Shown here piece after piece: positions 9,149 through 16,917 of a stretch of DNA of 64,000 nt. Below the pieces are notes generated by a model. The model worked only from the letters and a program-made list of their open reading frames with translations. It made no database searches and had not been told where the DNA came from. Made by a program: the position numbers and the translations under genes. Within the stretch, counting starts at the first letter, position 1. Every line of letters begins with the position of its first letter. This stretch comes from an uncultured Bacteroides sp. (GTDB lineage Bacteria; Bacteroidota; Bacteroidia; Bacteroidales; Bacteroidaceae). The stretch covers positions 248,001-312,000 of the forward strand of contig CANSEY010000001.1 in NCBI GenBank assembly GCA_947646015.1. Reading direction: 5' to 3'.

Positions 9149-9835
9149 ATGGGTCGACTTAAGAAATTAAAAAAGATAAGAATTCACCGTGAAGGAACAC
9201 ATATTTTATGGGGTAGTTTTTTTCTGCTACTGATCATAAATCTGGCTCTTTACTGGGGAATTGATTGTAAAATACCATTCTATCTGGTGGCTTTGGTAAG
9301 TATCGTTGTCTATCTGTTGATGGTTAACTTTTTCCGTTGTCCCATCCGGCTTTTCGGACAGGATACAGAAAAGATTGTAGTTGCACCGGCAGATGGAAAA
9401 ATCGTAGTCATCGAAGAAGTAGATGAACATGAATACTTCCACGATCGCCGCATTATGGTATCTATTTTCATGAGCATACTAAATGTACACGCCAACTGGT
9501 ATCCGGTAGACGGAGTGGTCAAGAAAGTCACTCATGATAATGGTAAATTCATGAAAGCATGGCTTCCGAAAGCCAGTACAGAAAATGAACGTTCAATGAT
9601 CGTCATCGAAACTCCTGAGGGAGTAGAGGTAATGGCACGGCAAATAGCCGGTGCAATGGCAAGACGTATTGTAACATATGCCGAACCGGGAGAAGAATGT
9701 TATATCGACGAGCATTTGGGATTCATAAAATTCGGTTCACGTGTAGATGTATATCTCCCGTTAGGCACAGAAATCTGTGTCAGCATGGGACAATTGACCA
9801 CCGGTAACCAAACTGTTATCGCCAAATTAAAATAA
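9149..9835 (+). CDS. psd: Phosphatidylserine decarboxylase
   Basis: 228 residues, matching the short (archaetidylserine-type) decarboxylases. Two N-terminal membrane helices (about 20-37 and 43-62) anchor it to the inner membrane. The conserved LNVHANWYP segment contains the active-site His, and [11 protein letters not shown] gives the Gly196-Ser197 self-cleavage site that creates the pyruvoyl group. It converts phosphatidylserine to phosphatidylethanolamine, the second step after PssA, which is encoded nine bases downstream. The pair forms the whole PE branch in one operon with its own promoter at 9092-9122. Confidence 0.96.
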
Positions 9836-9844
9836 GAAACAATA

Positions 9845-10555
9845 ATGGCAAATGCTATAACCCGCCACATACCCAATACAGTAACCTGCCTGAACCTTTT
9901 TTCAGGCTGCATTGCCGGCGTGATGGCTTTTGAAGCTAAGTATGAACTAGCTTTTATCTTCATTATATTAAGTGCTGTCTTCGACTTTTTCGACGGCATG
10001 CTGGCACGACTGCTTCATGCATATTCTCCGATAGGAAAAGAACTCGACTCACTGGCGGATGACGTCAGTTTTGGAGTAGCCCCTTCTTTACTTGTTTTTT
10101 CATTTTTGAAAGAACCCGGATTGATATACCCCGACTTTCTGACAGGATTAAGAGATTATATCCCTTATCTGGCATTCCTTATCTCTATTTTTTCTGCTTT
10201 ACGTTTGGCTAATTTTAACGTAGACGAGCGGCAAACCAGTTCTTTCATAGGCCTTCCGGTCCCGGCCAATGCCCTCTATTGGGGAGCGTTAATCGTAGGT
10301 GGCAAAGATTTTCTGCTGGCACATTGTAATGTTATATACCTTATTATAATGGTAATGCTCTTTTCATGGTTGCTTGTGGCTGAAATTCCCATGTTCTCTC
10401 TGAAATTCAAAAATCTTTCTTGGAAAGATAATAAGGTAAGTTTCATATTTCTGATTATCTGCATTCCATTACTACTGTTTCTGGGTATCAGCGGATTCTC
10501 AGCAGTTATTGTGTGGTATATCATTCTTTCACTTTTAACAAGAAAAAATAAATAA
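9845..10555 (+). CDS. pssA: CDP-diacylglycerol-serine O-phosphatidyltransferase
   Basis: 236 residues with about seven membrane helices. The CDP-alcohol phosphotransferase signature DG-xx-AR-x8-G-xxx-D-xxx-D is present as DGMLARLLHAYSPIGKELDS followed by LAD. It makes phosphatidylserine from CDP-diacylglycerol and serine at the inner membrane and passes it to Psd. The nine-base gap from psd implies co-translation. Confidence 0.96.
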   Translation: MANAITRHIPNTVTCLNLFSGCIAGVMAFEAKYELAFIFIILSAVFDFFDGMLARLLHAYSPIGKELDSLADDVSFGVAPSLLVFSFLKEPGLIYPDFLTGLRDYIPYLAFLISIFSALRLANFNVDERQTSSFIGLPVPANALYWGALIVGGKDFLLAHCNVIYLIIMVMLFSWLLVAEIPMFSLKFKNLSWKDNKVSFIFLIICIPLLLFLGISGFSAVIVWYIILSLLTRKNK

Positions 10556-10617
10556 ACAATCCTTCTGGCACGTTTGTTGTACTACAAATTTTAAACAATG
10601 CATAAAACAAATAGCCC

Positions 10618-10905
10618 ATGTTTCACATTTTAGGATTTTTATTCATTATTGTCATAGCCGTTATAATCATCGGATTGGCCCTTGTAGGCAGCGTATTAAG
10701 AGCCGTTTTCGGACTTGGAAAACGCTCGCCCTCGTCAGGTTCAGATCGTAACGGACCCAATAATAATTCAGGAAGCAGAAGATACTATCACCAAACTCAG
10801 GCTAATGATAAAGAAGAAATCATCACTGGGACAGGAGCCAAGCACAAAAAACTGTTTGATGATAACGAAGGAGAATACGTAGACTACGAAGAAATAAAAG
10901 AATAG
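10618..10905 (+). CDS. DUF4834-type small membrane protein
   Basis: 95 residues: one N-terminal hydrophobic helix (about 5-27), then a polar Ser/Asn/Gly-rich stretch and an acidic tail ending DYEEIKE. The arrangement fits the small Bacteroidales DUF4834 family, function unknown. It follows pssA by 62 nt on the same strand and may be the last gene of the phospholipid operon. Confidence 0.65.
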   Translation: MFHILGFLFIIVIAVIIIGLALVGSVLRAVFGLGKRSPSSGSDRNGPNNNSGSRRYYHQTQANDKEEIITGTGAKHKKLFDDNEGEYVDYEEIKE

Positions 10906-10921
10906 GGGCAGTGGTGAACTG

Positions 10922-11359
10922 TCACCTCCTCTTAGCAGCAAAAAAGTCTTTCATCAGCCCGGCGCACTCATCAGCCAATATTCCTTTGACAACAACTGTT
11001 TTAGGATGGAGTGCTTGCGGAGCATATCTCTGATAGCCTCTCTTATCATCTTCGGCACCAAACACCAGCTTTCCCGTTTGAGCCCAAGCAATAGCACCGG
11101 CACACATCACACAAGGTTCCACTGTGACATATAAAGTACATTCATTCAGATATTTTCCACCAAGAACATTGGCAGCGGCAGTAATGGCCTGCATTTCAGC
11201 ATGGGCAGTCACGTCATTCAGTGTTTCAGTCAGGTTATGTGCACGGGCAATGATCCGCTCTTTACAGACCACTACAGCACCAACAGGGACTTCTCCTCTC
11301 TCTCCTGCTTTAACAGCCTCTATCAAGGCCTGCTTCATAAAATAAGAATCATCCAGCAT
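10922..11359 (-). CDS. tadA: tRNA-specific adenosine-34 deaminase
   Basis: 145 residues. Zinc-deaminase motifs are complete: His53-Ala-Glu55 (HAE) and Pro-Cys83-x-x-Cys86 (PCVMC). Length and the overall pattern (GEVPVGAVVV near the start) match TadA, which makes inosine at the wobble position of tRNA-Arg(ACG); a guanine-deaminase-like role is less likely. Its start is four bases after the stop of the small gene at 11364, so the two are probably co-transcribed. Confidence 0.9.
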   Translation of the reverse strand: MLDDSYFMKQALIEAVKAGERGEVPVGAVVVCKERIIARAHNLTETLNDVTAHAEMQAITAAANVLGGKYLNECTLYVTVEPCVMCAGAIAWAQTGKLVFGAEDDKRGYQRYAPQALHPKTVVVKGILADECAGLMKDFFAAKRR

Positions 11360-11363
11360 ACGT

Positions 11364-11597
11364 CTAACGCCTCATATCGTGTTCACCAAAAAGAGTAGGA
11401 TAATCCTCCTCCATATTTTTATGTATAAACATGAGAATCGTCTCACGAAGCCAGCGTGATTTATTCGTTATCTTATACTTATCTAGATAACGATCCACAA
11501 TCTGCTGCTCATCTTCGCTCAGCAATATGCTCATCCGTCGTTCCCGCTTAGGTTCGTCCGGAGTTGCCTTATTACATTTTTTATCCCTCTTTCTCAT
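11364..11597 (-). CDS. Small basic protein, possibly ribbon-helix-helix DNA-binding
   Basis: 77 residues. A lysine/arginine-rich N-terminus is followed by MSILLSEDEQQIVDRYLDKY and KITNKSRWLRETILMFI, a beta strand plus two helices as in ribbon-helix-helix repressors. An alternative start is Met22 at 11534. A -7 box at 11606-11613 would put the start of transcription only a few bases before the ATG at 11597, so the message may be leaderless or translation may begin at Met22. It precedes tadA by four bases. The DNA-binding call is inferred from secondary structure only. Confidence 0.6.
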   Translation of the reverse strand: MRKRDKKCNKATPDEPKRERRMSILLSEDEQQIVDRYLDKYKITNKSRWLRETILMFIHKNMEEDYPTLFGEHDMRR

Positions 11598-11605
11598 ATT
11601 CTTTG

Positions 11606-11613
11606 CAAATTTA
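11606..11613 (-). promoter_or_regulatory. -7 box of the tadA unit
   Basis: TAAATTTG on the minus strand, nine bases before the ATG at 11597. It is divergent from an identical box at 11648-11655 on the plus strand. Confidence 0.5.
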
Positions 11614-11647
11614 CTTTTACTTCTGTAATTTCAAAGAATAAAAAGAG

Positions 11648-11655
11648 TAAATTTG
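11648..11655 (+). promoter_or_regulatory. -7 box of the yraN-birA unit
   Basis: TAAATTTG, predicting a start near 11662. This leaves 73 nt before the ATG at 11735 and almost none before the ATG at 11666, which favours 11735 as the yraN start. Confidence 0.5.
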
Positions 11656-11734
11656 CAGAAATAATATGTCCGGTCGGCCGATGCACATCCATGTTTTATC
11701 ACCGGATCGACCTATAAATATAAAAATCTTCTTT

Positions 11735-12100
11735 ATGGCAGAACACAACCTTCTAGGAAAAGCCGGAGAGGACGCCGCCGTCGACTATCTGGAACGGCAT
11801 GACTACGTAATCCGGCATCGTAACTGGCGTAAAGGACATTTCGAACTGGACATTGTGGCAGCTAAAAACGGAGAACTGATTATTGTAGAAGTAAAAACCC
11901 GAAGCGATACGGACTTCGCACTTCCTCAAGACGCCGTCACTCCACAAAAAATCAGGCGCACTGTAATAGCAGCCGATACATATATCAAGTTATTCCAAAT
12001 AGATGAACCTGTACGGTTTGATATTATCACCGTGATAGGCAAAACCGGAAATTTTAGAATTGAACATATAAAAGAGGCGTTTTATCCGCCATTATTTTAG
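11735..12100 (+). CDS. YraN/UPF0102 family nuclease-fold protein
   Basis: 121 residues from the ATG at 11735 (MAEHNLLGKAGED), the family's usual start; an upstream ATG at 11666 would add 23 residues with no family similarity. The PD-(D/E)xK-like core is visible: Gly-Glu-x-x-A near the start, HFELDIVAAKNGELIIVEVKTRS with Asp, Glu and Lys in the expected places. The family has a Holliday-junction-resolvase-like fold but its role is not settled. Seven bases separate it from the next gene. Confidence 0.88.
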   Translation: MAEHNLLGKAGEDAAVDYLERHDYVIRHRNWRKGHFELDIVAAKNGELIIVEVKTRSDTDFALPQDAVTPQKIRRTVIAADTYIKLFQIDEPVRFDIITVIGKTGNFRIEHIKEAFYPPLF

Positions 12101-12106
12101 AGTTTT

Positions 12107-12463
12107 ATGAATATAGAATCAGCAAGAGAATACTGCCTCCGGAAAAAAGCAGTCACAGAATGCTTCCCATTCGACGAATATTCACTCGTCATGAAAGTAA
12201 TGGATAAAATGTTCGCCCTGATCGATCTGGAAGGGGCCAATACGATTTCATTAAAATGTGATCCGGACTATGCCATCGAATTACGTGAGCACTATTCGGC
12301 CATCGAAGGAGCTTATCATTTTCACAAGAAGTATTGGAATCAAGTCTACTTTGATCGGGATGCGGATGACAAGCTGATCAAGCAACTGATAGATCATTCT
12401 TACGACGAAGTAATGAAGAAATTTACCAAAAAATTACGTACCGAATATGATGCCCTACCCTGA
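12107..12463 (+). CDS. MmcQ/YjbR family protein
   Basis: 118 residues. It has the family features: the N-terminal REYCLRKKAVTECFPFDEYSLVMKV run in a form typical of YjbR (two-part fold resembling a DNA-binding CyaY-like domain), and the YHFHKKYWNQVYF segment. Function is unknown, cytosolic. It overlaps the start of birA by 17 nt, so the two are translationally coupled. Confidence 0.85.
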   Translation: MNIESAREYCLRKKAVTECFPFDEYSLVMKVMDKMFALIDLEGANTISLKCDPDYAIELREHYSAIEGAYHFHKKYWNQVYFDRDADDKLIKQLIDHSYDEVMKKFTKKLRTEYDALP

Positions 12464-13202
12464 ATCTTTCCCTGTCCCCCTTATTCATATTGCAAAAGCA
12501 GACTCCACCAACGGTTATTTAAATGCCCTCTGCGAAAAGGAGAAGGTTAGCGAACTGACCACAGTGGTGGCAGACTTCCAGACTGCAGGCAGAGGACAGC
12601 GCGGAAACAGTTGGGAATCGGAAGACGGAAAAAACCTGATGTTCAGCTTCGTGTTGTATCCAACTTTCCTGGAAGCACGTAAGCAATTCCTGCTTTCACA
12701 AATCGCCTCTTTAGCAGTTAAAGAGACACTTGATCTATATATAGGAGACGTTTCTATAAAATGGCCGAATGACATCTATTGGAAGGACAAAAAAATCTGC
12801 GGAATGCTGATTGAAAACGATCTGATGGGAATACATATCAGCCAGAGTATTGCAGGAGTAGGTATCAATATCAATCAGAAAGAATTTCACAGTTCTGCTC
12901 CCAATCCCATCTCAATCATACAGATCACCCACCGGGAGTCTGACCGTATGGAAATACTCGCACAAGTTCTTCAGCGGATAAAAGAATACTATAAGATCTT
13001 ACAGGAAGGAGATATTGAATTTATCACCGATCGTTATCAGGCAGCTCTCTTCCGCAAAGAAGGCATACACTTTTATAAAGATTCAGAAGGAACATTTAAT
13101 GCCGGAATTGTAGAAGTAGAAGCCGATGGTCATTTAGTTCTACAAGACGAGACGGGTAAGATCCGTCGATATCTATTTAAAGAAGTACAATACATTCTTT
13201 AA
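12447..13202 (+). CDS. birA: Biotin-[acetyl-CoA-carboxylase] ligase
   Basis: 251 residues, starting at either of two adjacent ATGs (12447, 12450). Motifs: DSTNGYL, the biotinyl-adenylate loop AGRGQRGNSWES, KWPNDIYW and KICGMLIEN. It attaches biotin to carboxyl carrier proteins. There is no N-terminal helix-turn-helix, so this is the monofunctional (non-repressor) form. A short C-terminal beta domain is present. Confidence 0.95.
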   Translation: MMPYPESFPVPLIHIAKADSTNGYLNALCEKEKVSELTTVVADFQTAGRGQRGNSWESEDGKNLMFSFVLYPTFLEARKQFLLSQIASLAVKETLDLYIGDVSIKWPNDIYWKDKKICGMLIENDLMGIHISQSIAGVGININQKEFHSSAPNPISIIQITHRESDRMEILAQVLQRIKEYYKILQEGDIEFITDRYQAALFRKEGIHFYKDSEGTFNAGIVEVEADGHLVLQDETGKIRRYLFKEVQYIL

Positions 13203-13204
13203 AA

Positions 13205-13235
13205 TTGAGATTTAAAGTTTAAACCATTATCTTTG
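13205..13235 (+). promoter_or_regulatory. Promoter of the metalloprotease lipoprotein gene
   Basis: TTG (13205-13207), 20 nt, TATCTTTG (13228-13235). The start of transcription would be near 13242, 25 nt before the ATG at 13267. Confidence 0.7.
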
Positions 13236-13266
13236 ACCCTGTGTTCTTTATAAAAAACATTCTTTT

Positions 13267-14577
13267 ATGAAAACAGAATATTTATTCGTTATACTTTTAG
13301 TACTTATTGGTTTCAGTAGTTGTGAGGATTCCACCTCCGATGCTACACTTGAATTATCCCAATCAACTTTTGAAAACATCAGCAGTGACGGGGCTACTTT
13401 AACCGTAAACATTACCTGTAGTGACTCCTGGACAGCAGCAAGTTCTTCTACAGCATGTAATCTCGTTCCTAATCAAGGAACGAGCAATCAATCACTCAGC
13501 ATTGTTGTGGAAGCTAACCTGGATGAAGCCGAAAGAAATATGACAGTTGTCGTTACTTCCGGCGGAATCAAGAAAACCATCAGCATTAGCCAGCAAGGAA
13601 GAAGTACAACAGCAGGTGAGTATCACTATAACCTTCCGGTTATTTTCCATGTACTATATAAAGATAAAAACAATCCTTTACAATACGTTAAACAAGACCG
13701 TTTAGCCAAAATACTAGATACAGTCAACAAGCTTTATAAAGATAAAACCAAAAGTGTGGATATGAACTTGACTTTTACGCTGGCTACTACTGATGAAGAT
13801 GGGAAACCCTTATCAACTCCGGGAGTGAAATATGTTTTATGGGAGGAAAGTTACCCTATCGACTGTGATGTCTTCATGAATGACGAAACAGGTAAATATG
13901 TAAAATACATCTGGGAACCGAATAACTATATCAACGTAATGGTATACAACTTCAAGGACGATGAGAGTACGAACAGTACCACACTGGGAATTGCACATAT
14001 ACCTTTTTCCACAGTAGGAAGCAATTATCTGGAAGGACTGAGCAAAACACAAAAATCTTATTTAGAGAAACAAAATCTGAAATTTCCATATAGTGTCTCC
14101 ATCAACAGTTTATTCATTAATGACCAGTCAACTTCAACCCAATATAGTACAGCAGACATCACCGTAACATTAGCTCACGAATTAGGTCATTATCTGGGCT
14201 TACACCATGCTTTTTCTGAAAATGACGAAGGTATTTATGACGGTTGCTTTGATTCGGATTATTGTGACGACACCCCTACTTATAATAAAGTGAAGTATGA
14301 CGCTGATTACGCCTACACCGCGAAGAATGATCCGGCAAACTTCACGTTTGACTATCTGGTAAAACGTGAAAATTGTAAGACCAATCAGACATTTACTTCT
14401 ACTAATATTATGGATTATTCCGTAAGTTACTCAGACCGGTTTACCAACGACCAACGTTCCCGTATCCGTCACGTCCTGACATACAGTCCGCTGATACCCG
14501 GTCCCAAACAAGGACAAACACAAACGCGTTCCGTTGTCGAAGGACCGATTGATTTACCCATACGCACAGCCCGGTAA
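13267..14577 (+). CDS. BACON-domain zinc metalloprotease lipoprotein (BF0631-type metzincin)
   Basis: 436 residues. Signal peptide with lipobox ending at Cys19 (GFSSC), then a BACON-type beta sandwich (about 28-112), then a metalloprotease domain. The zinc motif HELGHYLGLHH (HExxHxxGxxH, His304, His308, His314) and a following Met-turn (NIMDYS) define a metzincin close to the pappalysin/M43 group and to the Bacteroides zinc metalloproteinase lipoprotein family. It should be anchored by lipid, probably in the outer membrane, and act on extracellular protein or glycoprotein. Several cysteines (for example in GCFDSDYCDD) may form disulfides. Single-gene unit with its own promoter at 13205 and a terminator at 14584. 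Substrate unknown; kinship to fragilysin is at the clan level only. Confidence 0.9.
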   Translation: MKTEYLFVILLVLIGFSSCEDSTSDATLELSQSTFENISSDGATLTVNITCSDSWTAASSSTACNLVPNQGTSNQSLSIVVEANLDEAERNMTVVVTSGGIKKTISISQQGRSTTAGEYHYNLPVIFHVLYKDKNNPLQYVKQDRLAKILDTVNKLYKDKTKSVDMNLTFTLATTDEDGKPLSTPGVKYVLWEESYPIDCDVFMNDETGKYVKYIWEPNNYINVMVYNFKDDESTNSTTLGIAHIPFSTVGSNYLEGLSKTQKSYLEKQNLKFPYSVSINSLFINDQSTSTQYSTADITVTLAHELGHYLGLHHAFSENDEGIYDGCFDSDYCDDTPTYNKVKYDADYAYTAKNDPANFTFDYLVKRENCKTNQTFTSTNIMDYSVSYSDRFTNDQRSRIRHVLTYSPLIPGPKQGQTQTRSVVEGPIDLPIRTAR

Positions 14578-14583
14578 CAACAT

Positions 14584-14627
14584 ATAGAAAAAGAGGTGAA
14601 CAGTTATCTGTTCACCTCTTTTTCTAT
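14584..14627. terminator. Perfect bidirectional terminator overlapping a stop codon
   Basis: A 20-bp perfect stem (TATAGAAAAAGAGGTGAACA plus G and its complement) with a four-base TTAT loop. It ends the plus-strand protease gene and the minus-strand TPR gene. The TPR stop codon lies in the loop, so the stem encodes the last residues of that protein. Confidence 0.9.
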
Positions 14628-15296
14628 AAGCTTTATTCTTTCTAATGTCTTTTGAGCTTCAGTAGAAGGGAATTGACTGATCACCTTTTGAAGATATTCC
14701 CTTGCCTTTCCGTATCCGGTACTCATCACACGGCTAAGACCATCACGATAGCGTGCATACTGCATCCGAGTGGGAGCACTAATCTTTTTATAATCTGCTT
14801 CTAACTGTTTTTTCTCTCTCTCCGCCTTCAAATAAAGATAATTACCGATAAAAATATTGGCTGCCAGATTATCCGCATCCAATGACAGTACTTTCCGGTA
14901 AGTCTCCAAAGCTTCAGACTCCCGCCCACGGCATACTTCCATCTCAGCACATGACACAAGACAATTAACATCATTCGGAGATTTTTGAAGCAACTCTTTG
15001 TAAAAAAGATACGCTTTGTCATAGCTGCGTGATTTTTTGTAATAAGCAGCCAGTTCCCGCCCTATCCTGGATGATACTTCCAGACTCTTATCCACACCTG
15101 TCCAATAGAACATTTCGGCTTTCTCTACATTGGTATTTACCGCTTGGCGGAACAAAGTAACAGCTTGGTCCCACTGTCTGTTATCAAGGGCAGCAGAGAC
15201 CTTCTGCAAAGTCTCTCCCACCATCTGAGCCGAAAGCACAAACGGGAAAGAAAAGAGCAAGGAAAGAAATAAAGTCAAGGTTTTCATCTTCTTCAT
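14604..15296 (-). CDS. Secreted tetratricopeptide-repeat protein
   Basis: 230 residues with a typical signal peptide (cleavage after about residue 23, VLSAQ). The mature part is helical, with TPR-like units around residues 26-60, 85-115 and 120-155 (AYLFYKELLQKSPND, ALETYRKVLSLDADN). TPR proteins scaffold protein assemblies; this one should be periplasmic or attached to the envelope. No enzyme motif. It has its own promoter at 15318-15348 and no operon partner. Confidence 0.82.
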   Translation of the reverse strand: MKKMKTLTLFLSLLFSFPFVLSAQMVGETLQKVSAALDNRQWDQAVTLFRQAVNTNVEKAEMFYWTGVDKSLEVSSRIGRELAAYYKKSRSYDKAYLFYKELLQKSPNDVNCLVSCAEMEVCRGRESEALETYRKVLSLDADNLAANIFIGNYLYLKAEREKKQLEADYKKISAPTRMQYARYRDGLSRVMSTGYGKAREYLQKVISQFPSTEAQKTLERIKLIEKEVNR

Positions 15297-15317
15297 TTTT
15301 ATTTAGTTAGGTCCCTA

Positions 15318-15348
15318 CAAAGATAGTATTTATATTGTGTATTCCCAA
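15318..15348 (-). promoter_or_regulatory. Promoter of the TPR gene
   Basis: On the minus strand TTG (15346-15348), 20 nt, TATCTTTG (15318-15325). The start of transcription would be near 15311, 15 nt before the ATG. Confidence 0.7.
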
Positions 15349-15401
15349 GTCACATACTCACTATTATTTTCAATATTTGTGAGCCTGACTCTTTGTTATA
15401 T

Positions 15402-16724
15402 TCAGAGCTTTCCCACACGCCGGCTCGCCGGAACTTTCATCCCATTACCTTTAACGGTGTAAATAGCATCCTGATCACTTTCCTGATAACATCTGCAATA
15501 ATCAAAATAGACATAGGCAGATACTTGATTTTCCATCACATTACCTCCCCATTCTCCTGCGGAACAAGAGAAATAAACCATTTGGTAAGCACTTGGCACT
15601 TGTTTGGGATCATCTTTCCGATTCACCCGACGGGTAACCTTACCATCTGTGTAGAAAATCAGTTCTTCGGGGGTCCATTCCACAGCAAATGTATGCTCTT
15701 TACTCTGAGCTTCATCCAATACAAAATACTTGGTAGACGAACGGTGTTCTTTAAATTGCCCACTTTTATCGTAATCCAGAGCTGCATGTTGCACTTCTGA
15801 TTGCTGCTCCTCCATTGCTTGTTTTTTATACCAATGAAGTGTCTGAAAGATTTGTTTATCTTTAGGAATATATTCAAAAACATCAATTTCAGTTCCTTTT
15901 CCATACTTATCGGCTTCATCAAAATGTATCCAAAAAGCAGGCCAGTAACCTTCACCAATACAGTCTCTAAATGAAGCCTTTGTCTCATAATAACCATAAC
16001 GTGCCATGAACCTGCCCAGTGATAAAATCCCACCGGTCATCACAACATTGTTTTGTGTCGGGTATTTAGAGACTTCCAAACGAAGTTCGCCACGCAACTC
16101 TTTGGTCCAATCCTCATGACACAGCACATAGTAAGGTTTCTCTTGATACATACCTCTACGGGTAAAAGGACTTCTTCTACTTCTCGTATCCCATTTTAAA
16201 GTATCTATCACTCCATCATCGAACTCATCATTAAACACTAAATGATACGTTCTACCCGTTATCGGCGATTTAAATACGGTAGGAATCTCTGATGGATGAA
16301 AACTCAACCTACCGGTTGTGTTCATACCTTTTCTGAGTTTGCCTTTAATCGCTTTAGGATTAAGTGTAATATTAATAGCTTCTGACGGAACAGTTTGTAC
16401 TGAAGATGTCTTTAATGAAAGAATAGCCATACTATCATTCACGTCAACGTTAAAAGCTATTTCTTCCGCATTGCCAATCAACAAAAAAGCAGGTGCTTCT
16501 GTTTGCTTAAAATGTAATCCCTCGGGAAGTTTTACTACTAATTTCCCCCCATAACAGTTAGGCGTATTCGTTTCCATAAATCCAGTAGCCGCCTTGCCAA
16601 GCAAATCAATAAAAATATCATCCGCTTCAGAATAATCCCATTTCCACGTTATATCCTTAGACCCTGCATGCACATGAATGACTTGTAGTAATATACAAAT
16701 CATTATTAGAATAAATTGCCTCAT
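15402..16724 (-). CDS. Glycoside hydrolase family 16 protein
   Basis: 440 residues with a signal peptide (1-20). Residues 21-150 form an N-terminal beta-rich region of unknown type; the GH16 jelly-roll follows (about 155-425). The family motif EIDVFE (279-284) supplies the nucleophile Glu279 and acid/base Glu284, preceded by the conserved WPAFWIHF. Substrates for GH16 include beta-1,3- and mixed-linkage glucans and marine galactans; the sequence alone does not decide. It is not next to a SusC/SusD pair or another carbohydrate enzyme, so it is an orphan enzyme. A -7-like box TATTTTTG is on the minus strand at 16817-16824. Confidence 0.9.
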   Translation of the reverse strand: MRQFILIMICILLQVIHVHAGSKDITWKWDYSEADDIFIDLLGKAATGFMETNTPNCYGGKLVVKLPEGLHFKQTEAPAFLLIGNAEEIAFNVDVNDSMAILSLKTSSVQTVPSEAINITLNPKAIKGKLRKGMNTTGRLSFHPSEIPTVFKSPITGRTYHLVFNDEFDDGVIDTLKWDTRSRRSPFTRRGMYQEKPYYVLCHEDWTKELRGELRLEVSKYPTQNNVVMTGGILSLGRFMARYGYYETKASFRDCIGEGYWPAFWIHFDEADKYGKGTEIDVFEYIPKDKQIFQTLHWYKKQAMEEQQSEVQHAALDYDKSGQFKEHRSSTKYFVLDEAQSKEHTFAVEWTPEELIFYTDGKVTRRVNRKDDPKQVPSAYQMVYFSCSAGEWGGNVMENQVSAYVYFDYCRCYQESDQDAIYTVKGNGMKVPASRRVGKL

Positions 16725-16816
16725 ATGTTTTTCATTTAGTTATTAAATTCAAATTGATAATGCTACCTCGCTGCGATGTTTGTTAATTGTCTGTAAGATA
16801 TCTTTCAATATGCAGA

Positions 16817-16824
16817 CAAAAATA
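16817..16824 (-). promoter_or_regulatory. Possible -7 box of the GH16 gene
   Basis: TATTTTTG on the minus strand, about 93 nt before the ATG at 16724. No matching TTG at the usual distance. Confidence 0.35.
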
Positions 16825-16908
16825 ATATTAATTCCTGTATCGAGAACGTTGCGAACCAATATAATTACATGATTGTTCACATCATTTTCATATTCTCTGT
16901 TTTTCATG

Positions 16909-16916
16909 TAACTTTG
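16909..16916 (+). promoter_or_regulatory. -7 box abutting the MATE gene start
   Basis: TAACTTTG ends one base before the first ATG (16918). If used, transcription would begin around 16923, so translation would start at the ATG at 16924 (leaderless) or 16933. Confidence 0.45.
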
Positions 16917-16917
16917 C

